DNA of 64,000 bases from Burkholderia sp. Nafp2/4-1b. Lineage in GTDB: Bacteria; Pseudomonadota; Gammaproteobacteria; Burkholderiales; Burkholderiaceae. Within the stretch, counting starts at the first letter, position 1; every line of letters begins with the position of its first letter. Position numbers and translations under genes: made by a program. Of this stretch, positions 1 through 8,908 are shown one piece after another. Where the stretch lies: the NCBI RefSeq assembly GCF_003635165.1, contig NZ_ML058624.1, forward strand, positions 1 through 64,000, in the 5' to 3' direction. The notes beneath the pieces are model-generated. The model saw only the letters and a list, made by a program, of their open reading frames with translations, did not search any database and was not told the DNA's origin.

Positions 1-49
1 GTGCATCGGCGGCGGGATGGGCGTCGCGCTCGCGGTCGAACGTCCGTAA
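1..49 (+). CDS. phaA: acetyl-CoA acetyltransferase (PhaA), C-terminal end only
   Basis: The first bases encode, in the frame starting at base 2, the tail CIGGGMGVALAVERP followed by TAA at 47-49. CIGGGMG is the C-terminal active-site cysteine/oxyanion motif of biosynthetic thiolases, which condense two acetyl-CoA to acetoacetyl-CoA, the first step of polyhydroxybutyrate (PHB) synthesis. Only about 15 residues lie inside the window, so the call rests on this motif and on the phaB and phaR genes directly downstream in the same orientation, the usual phaA-phaB-phaR order of Burkholderia. Confidence 0.85.
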   Translation, partial: CIGGGMGVALAVERP

Positions 50-195
50 CGGCCGACCGTGACCGGCCGTCCGTAACTGGTCGTCGGTCACCGCCAAACC
101 AATCCGGGCGCCGGCCGATTGCGGCTTCGGCCGGTGCCACGTGAAGTCAGAGGGGCCTCCGGCAGCTCTCGAAACCAAGAAATGGAGTGAGATTT

Positions 196-936
196 ATGTC
201 TCAGCGAATTGCGTACGTAACGGGCGGGATGGGCGGCATCGGCACCAGCATCTGCCAGCGTCTGTCGAAAGACGGCTTCAAGGTGGTCGCGGGTTGCGGC
301 CCGAAATCGCCGCGCCGTGTGAAGTGGCTCGAGGAGCAGAAGGCGCTCGGCTACGATTTCATCGCGTCGGAAGGCAACGTCGGCGACTGGGACTCGACCA
401 AGGAAGCGTTCGACAAGGTCAAGGCGGAAGTCGGCGAGATCGACGTGCTGGTCAACAACGCGGGCATCACGCGCGACGTCGTGTTCCGCAAGATGACGCA
501 TGAAGACTGGACGGCCGTGATCGACACGAACCTGACGAGCCTGTTCAACGTGACGAAGCAGGTGATCGACGGGATGGTGGAGCGCGGTTGGGGCCGGATC
601 ATCAACATTTCGTCGGTGAACGGCCAGAAGGGGCAATTCGGCCAGACGAACTACTCGACCGCGAAGGCCGGCATCCACGGCTTCACGATGTCGCTCGCAC
701 AGGAAGTCGCGACCAAGGGCGTGACGGTCAACACCGTGTCGCCGGGCTACATCGGCACCGACATGGTGAAGGCGATCCGTCCGGACGTGCTCGAGAAGAT
801 CGTCGCGACGATCCCGGTGCGTCGTCTCGGCGGCCCGGAAGAAATCGGTTCGATCGTCGCGTGGCTCGCGTCGAACGATTCGGGCTTCGCGACCGGCGCC
901 GACTTCTCGCTGAACGGCGGCCTGCACATGGGCTGA
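196..936 (+). CDS. phaB: acetoacetyl-CoA reductase (PhaB)
   Basis: This 246-residue short-chain dehydrogenase reduces acetoacetyl-CoA to (R)-3-hydroxybutyryl-CoA with NADPH in the cytoplasm, the second step of PHB synthesis. The cofactor loop TGGMGGIG lies at residues 9-16, NNAG near 87-90, and the catalytic Ser140, Tyr153 and Lys157 are in place. The ATG at 196 is preferred over an upstream in-frame GTG because GGAG at 184-187 sits 8 nt before it and the length matches the family. It lies between the phaA tail and phaR. Confidence 0.96.
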   Translation: MSQRIAYVTGGMGGIGTSICQRLSKDGFKVVAGCGPKSPRRVKWLEEQKALGYDFIASEGNVGDWDSTKEAFDKVKAEVGEIDVLVNNAGITRDVVFRKMTHEDWTAVIDTNLTSLFNVTKQVIDGMVERGWGRIINISSVNGQKGQFGQTNYSTAKAGIHGFTMSLAQEVATKGVTVNTVSPGYIGTDMVKAIRPDVLEKIVATIPVRRLGGPEEIGSIVAWLASNDSGFATGADFSLNGGLHMG

Positions 937-989
937 ACGTCCGGGCTGCGCAGGCCGGCTCGGCCGTGCAGCCTGGCGTTTCCGAAGGC

Positions 990-1016
990 CCCCGCCTCCC
1001 GGTCCGGGCGGCGGGG
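990..1016 (+). terminator. GC-rich stem-loop between phaB and phaR
   Basis: CCCCGCC at 990-996 pairs with GGCGGGG at 1010-1016, and the loop itself contains a CCCGG-T-CCGGG palindrome. Only a short ATTT follows, so this is a weak terminator or an attenuator that could separate phaB from phaR expression. Confidence 0.4.
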
Positions 1017-1054
1017 ATTTGTCACTTGCGCTACGCTGCACCGAAAGGCGTTAC

Positions 1055-1621
1055 ATGACTACTACAAAGAAAACGGCCGAGCGGCTCATCAAGAAGTACC
1101 CGAACCGCCGGCTCTACGATACCGAGACAAGCACGTACATCACGCTGACCGACGTCAAGCAGCTCGTGCTGGAGCAGGAGGATTTCAAGGTCGTCGATGC
1201 GAAATCCAACGAAGACCTGACGCGCAGCATCCTGCTGCAGATCATCCTGGAGGAGGAGAGCGGCGGCGTGCCGATGTTCTCGTCGTCGATGCTGTCGCAG
1301 ATCATCCGTTTCTACGGTCATGCGATGCAGGGCATGATGGGCACGTACCTGGAAAAGAACATCCAGGCATTCATCGACATCCAGAACAAGCTCGCGGACC
1401 AATCAAAGAACCTCTACGAAGGGAACGCGATGAATCCGGAAGTCTGGTCGCAGTTCATGAACATGCAGGCGCCGATGATGCAAGGGATGATGACGAGCTA
1501 CATCGAGCAGTCGAAGAACATGTTCGTGCAGATGCAGGAGCAGATGCAGAACCAGGCGAAGTCGATGTTCAGCACATTCCCGTTCAAGCAGCCGGGCGCG
1601 CCGGAGCCGGAAAAGAAGTAA
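1055..1621 (+). CDS. phaR: PHB synthesis repressor / granule-binding regulator PhaR
   Basis: The 188-residue protein starts with the PHB-accumulation regulator domain (RLIKKYPNRRLYDTETSTYI, about residues 10-30) followed by a second conserved segment around SMLSQIIRFYGHAMQGMM. Members of this family bind DNA upstream of phasin and PHB genes and are released by binding nascent PHB granules. The C-terminal third is rich in Met and Gln and amphipathic, consistent with granule binding. The ATG at 1055 has AAAGG upstream; an upstream in-frame start at 1019 lacks conserved sequence. Confidence 0.95.
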   Translation: MTTTKKTAERLIKKYPNRRLYDTETSTYITLTDVKQLVLEQEDFKVVDAKSNEDLTRSILLQIILEEESGGVPMFSSSMLSQIIRFYGHAMQGMMGTYLEKNIQAFIDIQNKLADQSKNLYEGNAMNPEVWSQFMNMQAPMMQGMMTSYIEQSKNMFVQMQEQMQNQAKSMFSTFPFKQPGAPEPEKK

Positions 1622-1878
1622 CGCGTGCGCGGCAGGCCGGCCGCGGCGGCACGCGCTGCTGGACGGCCGCTGCCGCGACGTGCGGCGGCGCGATGCGGCC
1701 GATCGTGTGCTCGCACGATATTGGCTGGCGGCCCGCTGCCGCAAGATATGGCCGGCGGTCGTCCTTGATCGTCGGCGCCGAATGCCCGAGCCTTCGCATC
1801 GCGGGCATGGCCGTCATCCGCGCGTAGGCGGTCCGCACGGCCTTTCAATCCTGTTGTGGCGCGCTTCGCCGGCGTCGT

Positions 1879-2130
1879 TCAGTGCGCCGGGCCGAAGTCC
1901 TGATCGTCCGACGGCGGCAGGTCGAGCACGAGCTTCACCGAGCTGTAGTTTGCCTTCAGCGAAAACACGCGCCCGATCACCAGAAACGTCTGCGGCGAAT
2001 GCTCGAGTTCGACGAAGTCGCCGGGTTGCGGCACGTGAGCGCCCTGGTCATACGAAAAGCTGGTGCTGGTCTGCTCGCCGATGGTTTCGGCCGCGTGCTC
2101 GGTGAATTCGATCGTGATGTGGGTGGTCAT
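1879..2130 (-). CDS. conserved small hypothetical protein
   Basis: An 83-residue acidic protein beginning MTTHITIEFTEHAAETIGEQ. No enzyme motif, signal peptide or membrane segment is visible; the sequence alternates hydrophobic and polar residues as in a small beta-rich domain (VPQPGDFVELEHSPQTFLVI). The open frame extends upstream past this ATG, but the extra residues are Arg/Pro-rich and look non-coding, so 2130 is taken as the start. It is read away from the divergent rimO. Function unknown; the composition and length suggest a genuine Burkholderia gene. Confidence 0.65.
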   Translation of the reverse strand: MTTHITIEFTEHAAETIGEQTSTSFSYDQGAHVPQPGDFVELEHSPQTFLVIGRVFSLKANYSSVKLVLDLPPSDDQDFGPAH

Positions 2131-2340
2131 GCGAACCCCGTTGGGTAGGTGAAGAGAGCGGATGTCGGGATTTTCGCATAGCGGCGGGGTGGGGCCGCGG
2201 GTGATTGTTGGGCGGTGGTGCGGGGTGATCGCCTGATTGCGGTCGACATGAAAGGGCTGGATCGAATGCCCGCGCCGGCTCGATTCGCGCATGCGTGCCG
2301 GATATTGGGGCCGCGGTCCGCGGCGTGCCGACCGCCGGTT

Positions 2341-2370
2341 TTGCCTCGCTGACCCATAAATAGCTGTAAA
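2341..2370 (+). promoter_or_regulatory. possible sigma-70 promoter of rimO
   Basis: TTGCCT at 2341-2346 and TGTAAA at 2365-2370 with an 18-bp spacer stand in a locally AT-richer segment 35 nt before the rimO start. Both hexamers are imperfect. Confidence 0.3.
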
Positions 2371-2404
2371 CTCACGCTTTTGCCGCCACGCCCCCACATT
2401 CCAG

Positions 2405-3766
2405 ATGTCCCAGTCCCCCAAAGTAGGCTTCGTGTCGCTCGGGTGCCCGAAGGCGCTCGTCGACTCCGAACAAATCATCACGCAGCTGCGCGCCGAAGGT
2501 TATGAAATCTCCGGCACGTACGACGGCGCCGACCTCGTCGTCGTCAACACCTGCGGCTTCATCGACGAAGCCGTGCAGGAAAGCCTCGACGCGATCGGCG
2601 AAGCGCTGACCGAGAACGGCAAGGTGATCGTCACCGGCTGTCTCGGCGCGAAGTCGAGCGCGAGCGGCTCGAACCTCATCGAGGAAGTCCACCCGAAGGT
2701 GCTCGCCGTCACCGGCCCGCACGCGGTGGGCGAAGTGATGCAGGCCGTGCACTCGCATCTGCCGAAGCCGCACGATCCGTTCGTCGACCTGGTGCCGCCC
2801 GCCGGCATCAAGCTCACGCCGCGCCACTACGCGTACCTGAAGATCTCCGAAGGCTGCAATCACCGCTGCACGTTCTGCATCATCCCGTCGATGCGCGGTG
2901 ACCTCGTGTCGCGTCCGGTCGCCGAAGTGATGCTCGAGGCGGAGAACCTGTTCAAGTCGGGCGTGAAGGAACTGCTCGTGATCTCGCAGGACACGAGCGC
3001 GTACGGCGTCGACGTAAAGTACCGCACGGGCTTCTGGAACGGCAAGCCGATCAAGACGCGCATGACCGACCTGGTCGCCGCGCTCGGCGAACTCGCCGCG
3101 CAGTACGGCGCATGGGTGCGCCTGCACTACGTGTATCCGTATCCGAGCGTCGACGAAGTCATTCCGTTGATGGCCGAAGGCCCGTTCAAGGGTCACGTGC
3201 TGCCGTATCTCGACGTGCCGTTCCAGCATGCGCATCCGGAAGTGCTCAAGCGCATGAAGCGCCCGGCGAATGCGGAGAAGGTGCTCGAGCGCGTGCAGAA
3301 GTGGCGCGAGATCTGCCCGGACCTGACGATCCGCAGCACGTTCATCGCCGGCTTCCCCGGCGAGACGGAAGAGCAGTTCGAAACGCTGCTCGACTTCATC
3401 CGCGAGGCGGACCTCGATCGCGTCGGCTGCTTCGCGTATTCGCCGGTCGAAGGCGCAACGGCGAACGAACTCGACGGCGCGCTGCCGGACGAGGTCCGTG
3501 AAGAACGCCGCGCGCGTTTCATGGAAGTGGCCGAGGAAGTGTCGGCGCAGCGCATGCAGCGCAAGGTCGGCAAGACCCTCAAGGTGCTGATCGACGAAGT
3601 CAGCGCGGAAGGCGGCATCGGCCGCACGGCGGCCGATGCGCCCGAGATCGACGGCGTCGTCTATGTCGAGCCGGCGACGAAGGCGTCGAAGCGCTACAAG
3701 GTGGGCGATTTCGTGTCGGTGAAGATCACCGGCGCGGATGGCCACGACCTGTGGGGCGAGGTGTAA
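2405..3766 (+). CDS. rimO: ribosomal protein S12 methylthiotransferase RimO
   Basis: RimO adds a methylthio group to the conserved aspartate (Asp88 in E. coli numbering) of ribosomal protein S12. At 453 residues it has the family's length and order: N-terminal MTTase domain with Cys14, Cys50 and Cys79 for one Fe-S cluster, radical-SAM core with the CxxxCxxC triad at Cys151, Cys155 and Cys158 (CNHRCTFC), and a C-terminal TRAM domain from about residue 380. The N-terminal FVSLGCPKALVDSE signature separates RimO from its paralogue MiaB. The kinase gene starts 3 nt after its stop, so the two are probably cotranscribed. Confidence 0.97.
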   Translation: MSQSPKVGFVSLGCPKALVDSEQIITQLRAEGYEISGTYDGADLVVVNTCGFIDEAVQESLDAIGEALTENGKVIVTGCLGAKSSASGSNLIEEVHPKVLAVTGPHAVGEVMQAVHSHLPKPHDPFVDLVPPAGIKLTPRHYAYLKISEGCNHRCTFCIIPSMRGDLVSRPVAEVMLEAENLFKSGVKELLVISQDTSAYGVDVKYRTGFWNGKPIKTRMTDLVAALGELAAQYGAWVRLHYVYPYPSVDEVIPLMAEGPFKGHVLPYLDVPFQHAHPEVLKRMKRPANAEKVLERVQKWREICPDLTIRSTFIAGFPGETEEQFETLLDFIREADLDRVGCFAYSPVEGATANELDGALPDEVREERRARFMEVAEEVSAQRMQRKVGKTLKVLIDEVSAEGGIGRTAADAPEIDGVVYVEPATKASKRYKVGDFVSVKITGADGHDLWGEV

Positions 3767-3769
3767 GCG

Positions 3770-4696
3770 ATGCCCGCAGCGCTCCCGCAGATCCTCGCGC
3801 TCGGCGAGGCGATGATCGAGTTCAACCAGTCGCAGCCGGGCCGTCCTGAATTCCTGCAGGGCTTCGGCGGTGATACGTCGAACTTCTGCATCGCCGCGGC
3901 GCGCCAGGGCGCGTCGACGGGCTTCGTGTCGGCGATCGGCGACGATCCGTTCGGCCGCCTGCTCGTCGACATGTGGGCGGCGGAGCACGTCGACACGACG
4001 TACGTGCGGATCGACCGCACGGCGCCGACCGGCGTGTATTTCGTCACGCACGGCGCGGCCGGCCACCAGTTCGACTATCTGCGCGCGGGCTCCGCGGCGA
4101 GCCGCTACACGGTGGCCGACCTGCCGCTCGACGCGCTGGCCGCGGCGAAGGCCGTGCACCTGTCGGGCATCAGCCTCGCGATCAGCTCGGCCGCATGCGA
4201 CGCCGCCTTTGCGGCGATCGACCATGCGCGCAGCAACGGTGCGCAGGTCAGCTTCGACACGAATCTGCGCCTGAAGCTGTGGCCGCTGCCGCGCGCCCGC
4301 GCGGTGATGCGCGAAGCGCTGCGCCAGACGGACATCTGCCTGCCCAGCTGGGACGACGTCACGGCGCTCACGGGCGCGAACGATCGCGACGCGATCGTGG
4401 ATGCGATGCTCGAGCACGGGCCGCAGGTCGTCGCGCTGAAGCTCGGCAAGGAAGGCGCGTATGTCGCGACGCCGAACGAACGGCGCGTGGTGCCGGGCTT
4501 CGCGGTCGAGGCCGTCGATGCAACGGGCGCGGGCGACTGCTTCGGCGGCGCGTTCGTCGCGCGGATCGTCGCGGGTGACGATCCGTTCGCGGCGGCGCGT
4601 TATGCGAACGCGGCGGCGGCGCTGTCGACGACGGGTTACGGCGCGGTCGCGCCGATTCCGCACCGCGATGCGGTGGAACGGCTGATACAGGGCTGA
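3770..4696 (+). CDS. kdgK: PfkB-family sugar kinase, probably 2-keto-3-deoxygluconate kinase
   Basis: A 308-residue ribokinase-family protein. The N-terminal LGEAMIEF and GFGGDTSN motifs, the internal FDTNLRLKLWP segment and the C-terminal DATGAGDCFGGAF motif with the catalytic Asp are all present. GFGGDTSN and the FDTN-LW motif resemble KdgK, which phosphorylates 2-keto-3-deoxygluconate for the Entner-Doudoroff route; a fructokinase or other sugar kinase cannot be excluded from sequence alone. It follows rimO by 3 nt. A second PfkB kinase, assigned to 2-ketogluconate, lies at 45.5 kb. Confidence 0.7.
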   Translation: MPAALPQILALGEAMIEFNQSQPGRPEFLQGFGGDTSNFCIAAARQGASTGFVSAIGDDPFGRLLVDMWAAEHVDTTYVRIDRTAPTGVYFVTHGAAGHQFDYLRAGSAASRYTVADLPLDALAAAKAVHLSGISLAISSAACDAAFAAIDHARSNGAQVSFDTNLRLKLWPLPRARAVMREALRQTDICLPSWDDVTALTGANDRDAIVDAMLEHGPQVVALKLGKEGAYVATPNERRVVPGFAVEAVDATGAGDCFGGAFVARIVAGDDPFAAARYANAAAALSTTGYGAVAPIPHRDAVERLIQG

Positions 4697-4877
4697 CGCG
4701 GATCGCGCACGTCGGCTGCGCGACGCACGCGTTCGGCTATCCGACGACGGGCAACGCGAACGCGTGACCCGCGGCGATCGCCGTGCGCTGACGGCGATCC
4801 ACGTACAGCGACGGCGATCACCGTATCGCCGCGATTTTCGAGCGAATCTGAAGCATGAAGCAAGGGAGCAACGCAAG

Positions 4878-5420
4878 GTGGGTCGATATTCGGAATGGCA
4901 ACGGGCGCTGGTGATCGCCGGCGCGCTGGCGGCGGGCCTTGCGATGCCGGGCATGGCCGCGGCACAGGCTGGCGCCTCGGGCGTGCAGCAGGATGACGCG
5001 GCGCCCGCACGACCGCTGCGGCCGAATCCGGAATTCGCGCGGCTGCCGCGCTACGAAGGCACGCTCGGCGATCGGACGATCGTCGTGCATCTCGGTCCGA
5101 AAACGGACGACGCAGGCGTGCACGGCGAATACCAGTTCACGGATACCGGCGAAGTGGTCCTGCTCGCCGGCGATCGCGACGGCGACACGCTCGAAATCGA
5201 GGAATCGAACGACGGCACGAACATCACGGGCGTGTGGATCGGCCGCTTCGATTCGACCGGCGCGTTGAAGGCCGACCGGATGAACTCGGACGAATCGGAT
5301 CCGCAGCCGGTCGTGCTGCGCCCGGCGTCGGGCAAGCGCGCGGCGCTGCAGGTGCGCGACGGCCGCGTGCAGGAAATCGAGACGGTCAGCGGCATCGTCA
5401 ACCTGCGCGCCGACGACTGA
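4878..5420 (+). CDS. hypothetical exported protein
   Basis: A 180-residue protein with a signal peptide (ALVIAGALAAGLAMPGMAAA, cleaved after AQA) and a mature part that looks beta-rich and acidic (TDTGEVVLLAGDRDGDTLEI). The GTG at 4878 is chosen because AAGGGAG at 4862-4868 sits 9 nt upstream and it puts the signal peptide at the N-terminus; the open frame begins at 4764. No catalytic motif was recognised and no function is assigned. It is in line with the kinase upstream and metC downstream. Confidence 0.7.
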   Translation: MGRYSEWQRALVIAGALAAGLAMPGMAAAQAGASGVQQDDAAPARPLRPNPEFARLPRYEGTLGDRTIVVHLGPKTDDAGVHGEYQFTDTGEVVLLAGDRDGDTLEIEESNDGTNITGVWIGRFDSTGALKADRMNSDESDPQPVVLRPASGKRAALQVRDGRVQEIETVSGIVNLRADD

Positions 5421-5531
5421 GCGCGCTGTCTTGGTGCGGGCGGCGCGCATTGTACCGGGCCAACCGCGCCGATTTTGGCTAACCTAGCGACATCTTCCGC
5501 AACCGATCAGCCTTTCGCCGGGCTTCCCGCC

Positions 5532-6716
5532 ATGACTGCATCCACCCCGAAGCGCGCACTCCAGACCCGCATCGTTCAACCCGACGACGCCATTCCGGAA
5601 GGCTTCCGTTCGTTCGTGCCGCCGGTCGCGCGTGCGTCGACGGTCGTGTTCCCCGATCTCGCGACGATGCGCGCGCTGGTCTGGCACAACGACAACCAGT
5701 GGCGCTACGGGCTGCATGCGACGCCCACGTCGCTCGCGCTCGCGCAGCGGCTCGCCGACATCGAGGGCGGCACGCACGCGCTGCTGCAGCCGTCGGGCCT
5801 CGCCGCGATCATGAACGTCTATTTCGGGATCGTGAAGGCCGGCGACGACGTGCTGATCCCGAACAACGTCTACGGTCCGAACGCCGATTTCGGCAACTGG
5901 CTCGCGAAGGATTTCGGCATCACCGCGCGTTTCTACGATCCGCTCGTCGGTGCCGGTATTGCCGACCTGATCCAGCCGAACACGCGGCTGATCTGGATCG
6001 AGGCGCCGGGCTCGGTAACGATGGAAGTGCCCGACGTGCGCGCGATCACGACGGTCGCGCAGGCGCGCGGTATCGTCACCGCGATCGACAACACGTTTTC
6101 GGCCGGGCTCGCGTTCAAGCCGTTCGAGCATGGCGTCGACATCTCGGTGCAGGCGCTGACGAAGTATCAGTCGGGCGGCAGCGACGTGCTGATGGGCGCG
6201 ACGATTACCGCGAACGCGGAACTGCACGCGCAGCTGAAGCTCGCGCGGATGCGCTGCGGGATCGGCGTGTCGGTCGACGATTGCTCGCTCGTGATGCGCA
6301 GCCTGCCGAGCATGCAGGTGCGCTTCGACGCGCACAGCAAGAGCGCGCTCGCGCTCGCGCAATGGCTGAAGGCGCGCCCCGAGATCGCGGCCGTGCTGCA
6401 TCCGCAACTGCCGGACTGTCCGGGCCATGAATCGTTCGTGCGCGACTTCACCGGCGCGGGCGGACTGTTCTCCGTGGTGTTCGACGAACGCTACAGTGCC
6501 GAGCAGATCGACCGTTTCGTCGAGGCGCTCGAACTGTTCGCGATCGGCTGGAGCTGGGGCGGCGCGTGCAGCCTCGCGATGCCTTACGACGTGGCGTCGA
6601 TGCGCACGGACTGGCCGCATCGCGGCACGCTGGTGCGCTTCTACGTCGGTCTCGAGGACGAAGCCGACCTGCGCGCAGACATCGAGCGCGCGTTGCAGGC
6701 CACGCTCGGCCGATAA
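5532..6716 (+). CDS. metC: cystathionine beta-lyase (MetC-type)
   Basis: A 394-residue PLP enzyme of the Cys/Met metabolism family, expected to split cystathionine to homocysteine, pyruvate and ammonia. The PLP-binding lysine is in TKYQSGGSD, the tyrosine of WRYGLHATPT matches the active-site YxR-like region, and AIDNTFSAGL contains the cofactor aspartate. ATG 5532 is preferred over a TTG at 5475 because conserved sequence starts after it. It is convergent with serB and ends at a bidirectional terminator. Related lyases share the fold, so substrate specificity is inferred. Confidence 0.85.
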   Translation: MTASTPKRALQTRIVQPDDAIPEGFRSFVPPVARASTVVFPDLATMRALVWHNDNQWRYGLHATPTSLALAQRLADIEGGTHALLQPSGLAAIMNVYFGIVKAGDDVLIPNNVYGPNADFGNWLAKDFGITARFYDPLVGAGIADLIQPNTRLIWIEAPGSVTMEVPDVRAITTVAQARGIVTAIDNTFSAGLAFKPFEHGVDISVQALTKYQSGGSDVLMGATITANAELHAQLKLARMRCGIGVSVDDCSLVMRSLPSMQVRFDAHSKSALALAQWLKARPEIAAVLHPQLPDCPGHESFVRDFTGAGGLFSVVFDERYSAEQIDRFVEALELFAIGWSWGGACSLAMPYDVASMRTDWPHRGTLVRFYVGLEDEADLRADIERALQATLGR

Positions 6717-6744
6717 CCGTACTAACCGACCGAAGCGGAAAAAC

Positions 6745-6781
6745 AAAACGCCGGCGCGATTCAACATCGCGCCGGCGTTTT
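6745..6781. terminator. bidirectional rho-independent terminator between metC and serB
   Basis: AAAACGCCGGCGCGAT at 6745-6760 and its exact complement at 6766-6781 flank a 5-nt loop (TCAAC). The A-run on the left and T-run on the right let it serve both convergent genes. Confidence 0.93.
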
Positions 6782-6811
6782 CATTGGCGGTGTGCGCGGA
6801 TCGTACGCGGA

Positions 6812-7657
6812 TCAGAACAGCCGCAGCAGCCCGTCGAGACCGACGTGGTCGAACGCGACGGTGGCCGCGTCGCGCACGACGGGCTTCGCATGGTATGCGA
6901 CCGACAGTCCGGCTTCGGCCATCATCTTCAGGTCGTTCGACCCGTCGCCCATCGCGATCGCGCGGCGCGGCTCGAGGCCGAGCGACGCGCAGGTGTCGCG
7001 CAGCAGGCGCGCCTTCACGTCCGCGTTGACGATCTCGCCGAGCACCTTGCCGGTGAGCTTGCCGTCGACGATCTCGAGCGTGTTCGCATGCGCGTAGTCG
7101 AGGCCGAGTCGCGCCTTCAGGCGTTCGGCGAAGAACGTGAAGCCGCCCGATACGAGCAGCGTCTTCAGGCCCGCGGCCTTCACGCCGGCGAGCATCGTCT
7201 CCGCCCCCGGCGACAGCTGCAGCCGTTCCTCGTACACACGCTCGAGCGCATGTGCGTCGAGCCCCGCGAGCAGCGCGACGCGGCGCGTGAGGCTTTCGTT
7301 GAAGTCGCGGATCTCGCCGCGCATCGCCGCTTCGGTGATCTCCGCGACCTGCGTCTTCAGCCCGCAGAAATCGGCGATCTCGTCGATGCATTCGATCGTG
7401 ATCAGCGTCGAGTCCATGTCCATCACGACGAGCCCGAAATCGCCGAGCGTGCGGCCGGCTTCGACGAAGCCGAAGTCGAGCGCATGCGTGCCGCAATATG
7501 CGTCGATGTCGAGGCGCTGCGCCGGGTTCGCGTTTTCGATACGCAGCGCGTGCTCGTCGGTCTGCACGATGCGGGTGCCGCGCGACAGCGCGAGCAGCGG
7601 TTTGTGATGCGCGTCCGACAGCGGCGCGAGACTCTGGATGACGAGGTTGTGGGTCAT
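6812..7657 (-). CDS. serB: phosphoserine phosphatase SerB
   Basis: A 281-residue HAD-superfamily enzyme that hydrolyses O-phosphoserine, the last step of serine synthesis. The DxDST nucleophile motif (VVMDMDSTLI) places Asp80 and Asp82; SGGF and GDGSNDLKM give the other HAD motifs. The N-terminal ~70 residues form the ACT-like domain seen in proteobacterial SerB. The open frame runs far upstream because of GC-rich sequence, but MTHNLVIQSL at 7657 is the family's N-terminus. Confidence 0.96.
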   Translation of the reverse strand: MTHNLVIQSLAPLSDAHHKPLLALSRGTRIVQTDEHALRIENANPAQRLDIDAYCGTHALDFGFVEAGRTLGDFGLVVMDMDSTLITIECIDEIADFCGLKTQVAEITEAAMRGEIRDFNESLTRRVALLAGLDAHALERVYEERLQLSPGAETMLAGVKAAGLKTLLVSGGFTFFAERLKARLGLDYAHANTLEIVDGKLTGKVLGEIVNADVKARLLRDTCASLGLEPRRAIAMGDGSNDLKMMAEAGLSVAYHAKPVVRDAATVAFDHVGLDGLLRLF

Positions 7658-7836
7658 GACGGAATGATTGAAAGCGAATGAAACGCGTGCGCGGCCGACG
7701 AGCGGCCGCCTGCGAACGCGGGCCCCGTCCGGCGTCGGGCCGCTGCGTCGCGAACGCGCCATTGTAGCCGGTTGGTATCCGATAGCGGCCGGATAACGGC
7801 CGGGAGCCGTCGGATCGCCGAGCGGCCGCCGCGATT

Positions 7837-8778
7837 CTAGCGCTCGTCCGCGCGATCCCAGTAAGGCGGATCGCCGAAGTGCTCGGCGAGGAATGCGATG
7901 AAGGCGAGCGTCTTCAGCGGCACGTGCGCACGGCTCGGATAAACGGCCCAGATCGCGACGTCGGTCGCGAACGGGTAGTCGTCGAGCACGGTGACGAGCG
8001 CGCCGCTCGCGAGCAGCGGGCCCACGTCCCAGGTGGACTTGATCGCGATGCCGAAGCCGTCGACGAGCGCTTCGCGGATCGCCTCGCCGTTGCTCGCGAC
8101 GAGCCGGCCGCCGACCCGCACGGTCAGCGGGCCTTGCGGCGTGACGAACGACCAGTCGCGCTGGTCGCCGAGAATCACGCATTCGTGCTGCGCGAGATCG
8201 GCCGGATGGCGCGGCGTGCCGCGTTCGGCGAGATACGCGGGCGAGCAGCACAGCACGCGCCGGTTCGCGGCGAGCTTGCGCGCGATCAGCGTCGAATCCT
8301 TCAGCGCGCCGACGCGGATCGCGACGTCGTAGCCGTCGTCGACGAGGTCCACGATTTCGTCGGACAGCCGCAGATCGAGCGACACGGACGGATAGCGGCG
8401 CAGGAACGCGGGAATCACGGGCGCGACGTGCTGGCGGCCGAACGACGACGACATCGACACCTTCAGCCGTCCGTACGGCTCGCTGCGGCCGAGGCCGACC
8501 GACGCGCGGGCGGCGTCGGCGGCCGACAGCAGTGCCTCGGCCCGCGCCATGAACACCTCGCCGTCCTGCGTGAGGCTGATGCGCCGCGTGGTGCGATGCA
8601 GCAAGCGTGCGCCGAGCTGGCGCTCCAGCTGCGCGATGCGGGCGCTGGCGACCGCGGCCGACACGCCGAACTCGCGTCCGGCCGCGCTCACGTTCGCAAG
8701 CAAGGCCGCGCGCACGAACAGGCCGACATCGAGCAGGTCGAGCGGCTTGTCGGGAGCCGGAATCGGATCGGAGGCCAT
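7837..8778 (-). CDS. LysR-family transcriptional regulator
   Basis: A 313-residue regulator with an N-terminal winged helix-turn-helix (SAAGREFGVSAAVASARIAQ, about 30-50; LLHRTTRRISLTQDG after it) and a C-terminal substrate-binding domain (LSDEIVDLVDDGYDVAIRVG). This subgroup (CrgA/AaeR-like with RTTRR) often controls a divergently encoded oxidoreductase. The oxidoreductase at 8909 is transcribed away from it across 130 bp that contain a strong palindrome, so it likely regulates that gene and itself. The effector is unknown. Confidence 0.92.
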   Translation of the reverse strand: MASDPIPAPDKPLDLLDVGLFVRAALLANVSAAGREFGVSAAVASARIAQLERQLGARLLHRTTRRISLTQDGEVFMARAEALLSAADAARASVGLGRSEPYGRLKVSMSSSFGRQHVAPVIPAFLRRYPSVSLDLRLSDEIVDLVDDGYDVAIRVGALKDSTLIARKLAANRRVLCCSPAYLAERGTPRHPADLAQHECVILGDQRDWSFVTPQGPLTVRVGGRLVASNGEAIREALVDGFGIAIKSTWDVGPLLASGALVTVLDDYPFATDVAIWAVYPSRAHVPLKTLAFIAFLAEHFGDPPYWDRADER

Positions 8779-8788
8779 TATTCTGAAA

Positions 8789-8809
8789 TTCCTGAAAATG
8801 TTTCAGGAA
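8789..8809. promoter_or_regulatory. palindromic operator between the LysR gene and the oxidoreductase
   Basis: TTCCTGAAA-ATG-TTTCAGGAA is a perfect inverted repeat with 9-bp arms and a 3-bp spacer. A further half-site TTCTGAAA lies at 8781-8788. It fits the T-N11-A pattern of LysR binding sites and sits 10 nt before the LysR start codon. Confidence 0.65.
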
Positions 8810-8908
8810 ATATAGCGGTTTTCTCGAAGGATCGGGCCGCCTACGATGGCATCCATGGGGCTGCGTCGCGGCCCGCCCGATTTCCGTGAACCCTGAAGGA
8901 GTGTCGTG

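Noticed and set aside
2372..4954. An 860-codon minus-strand open frame
   Set aside because: Shadow of rimO and the sugar kinase; composition is dominated by Arg and Ala, with no family resemblance.
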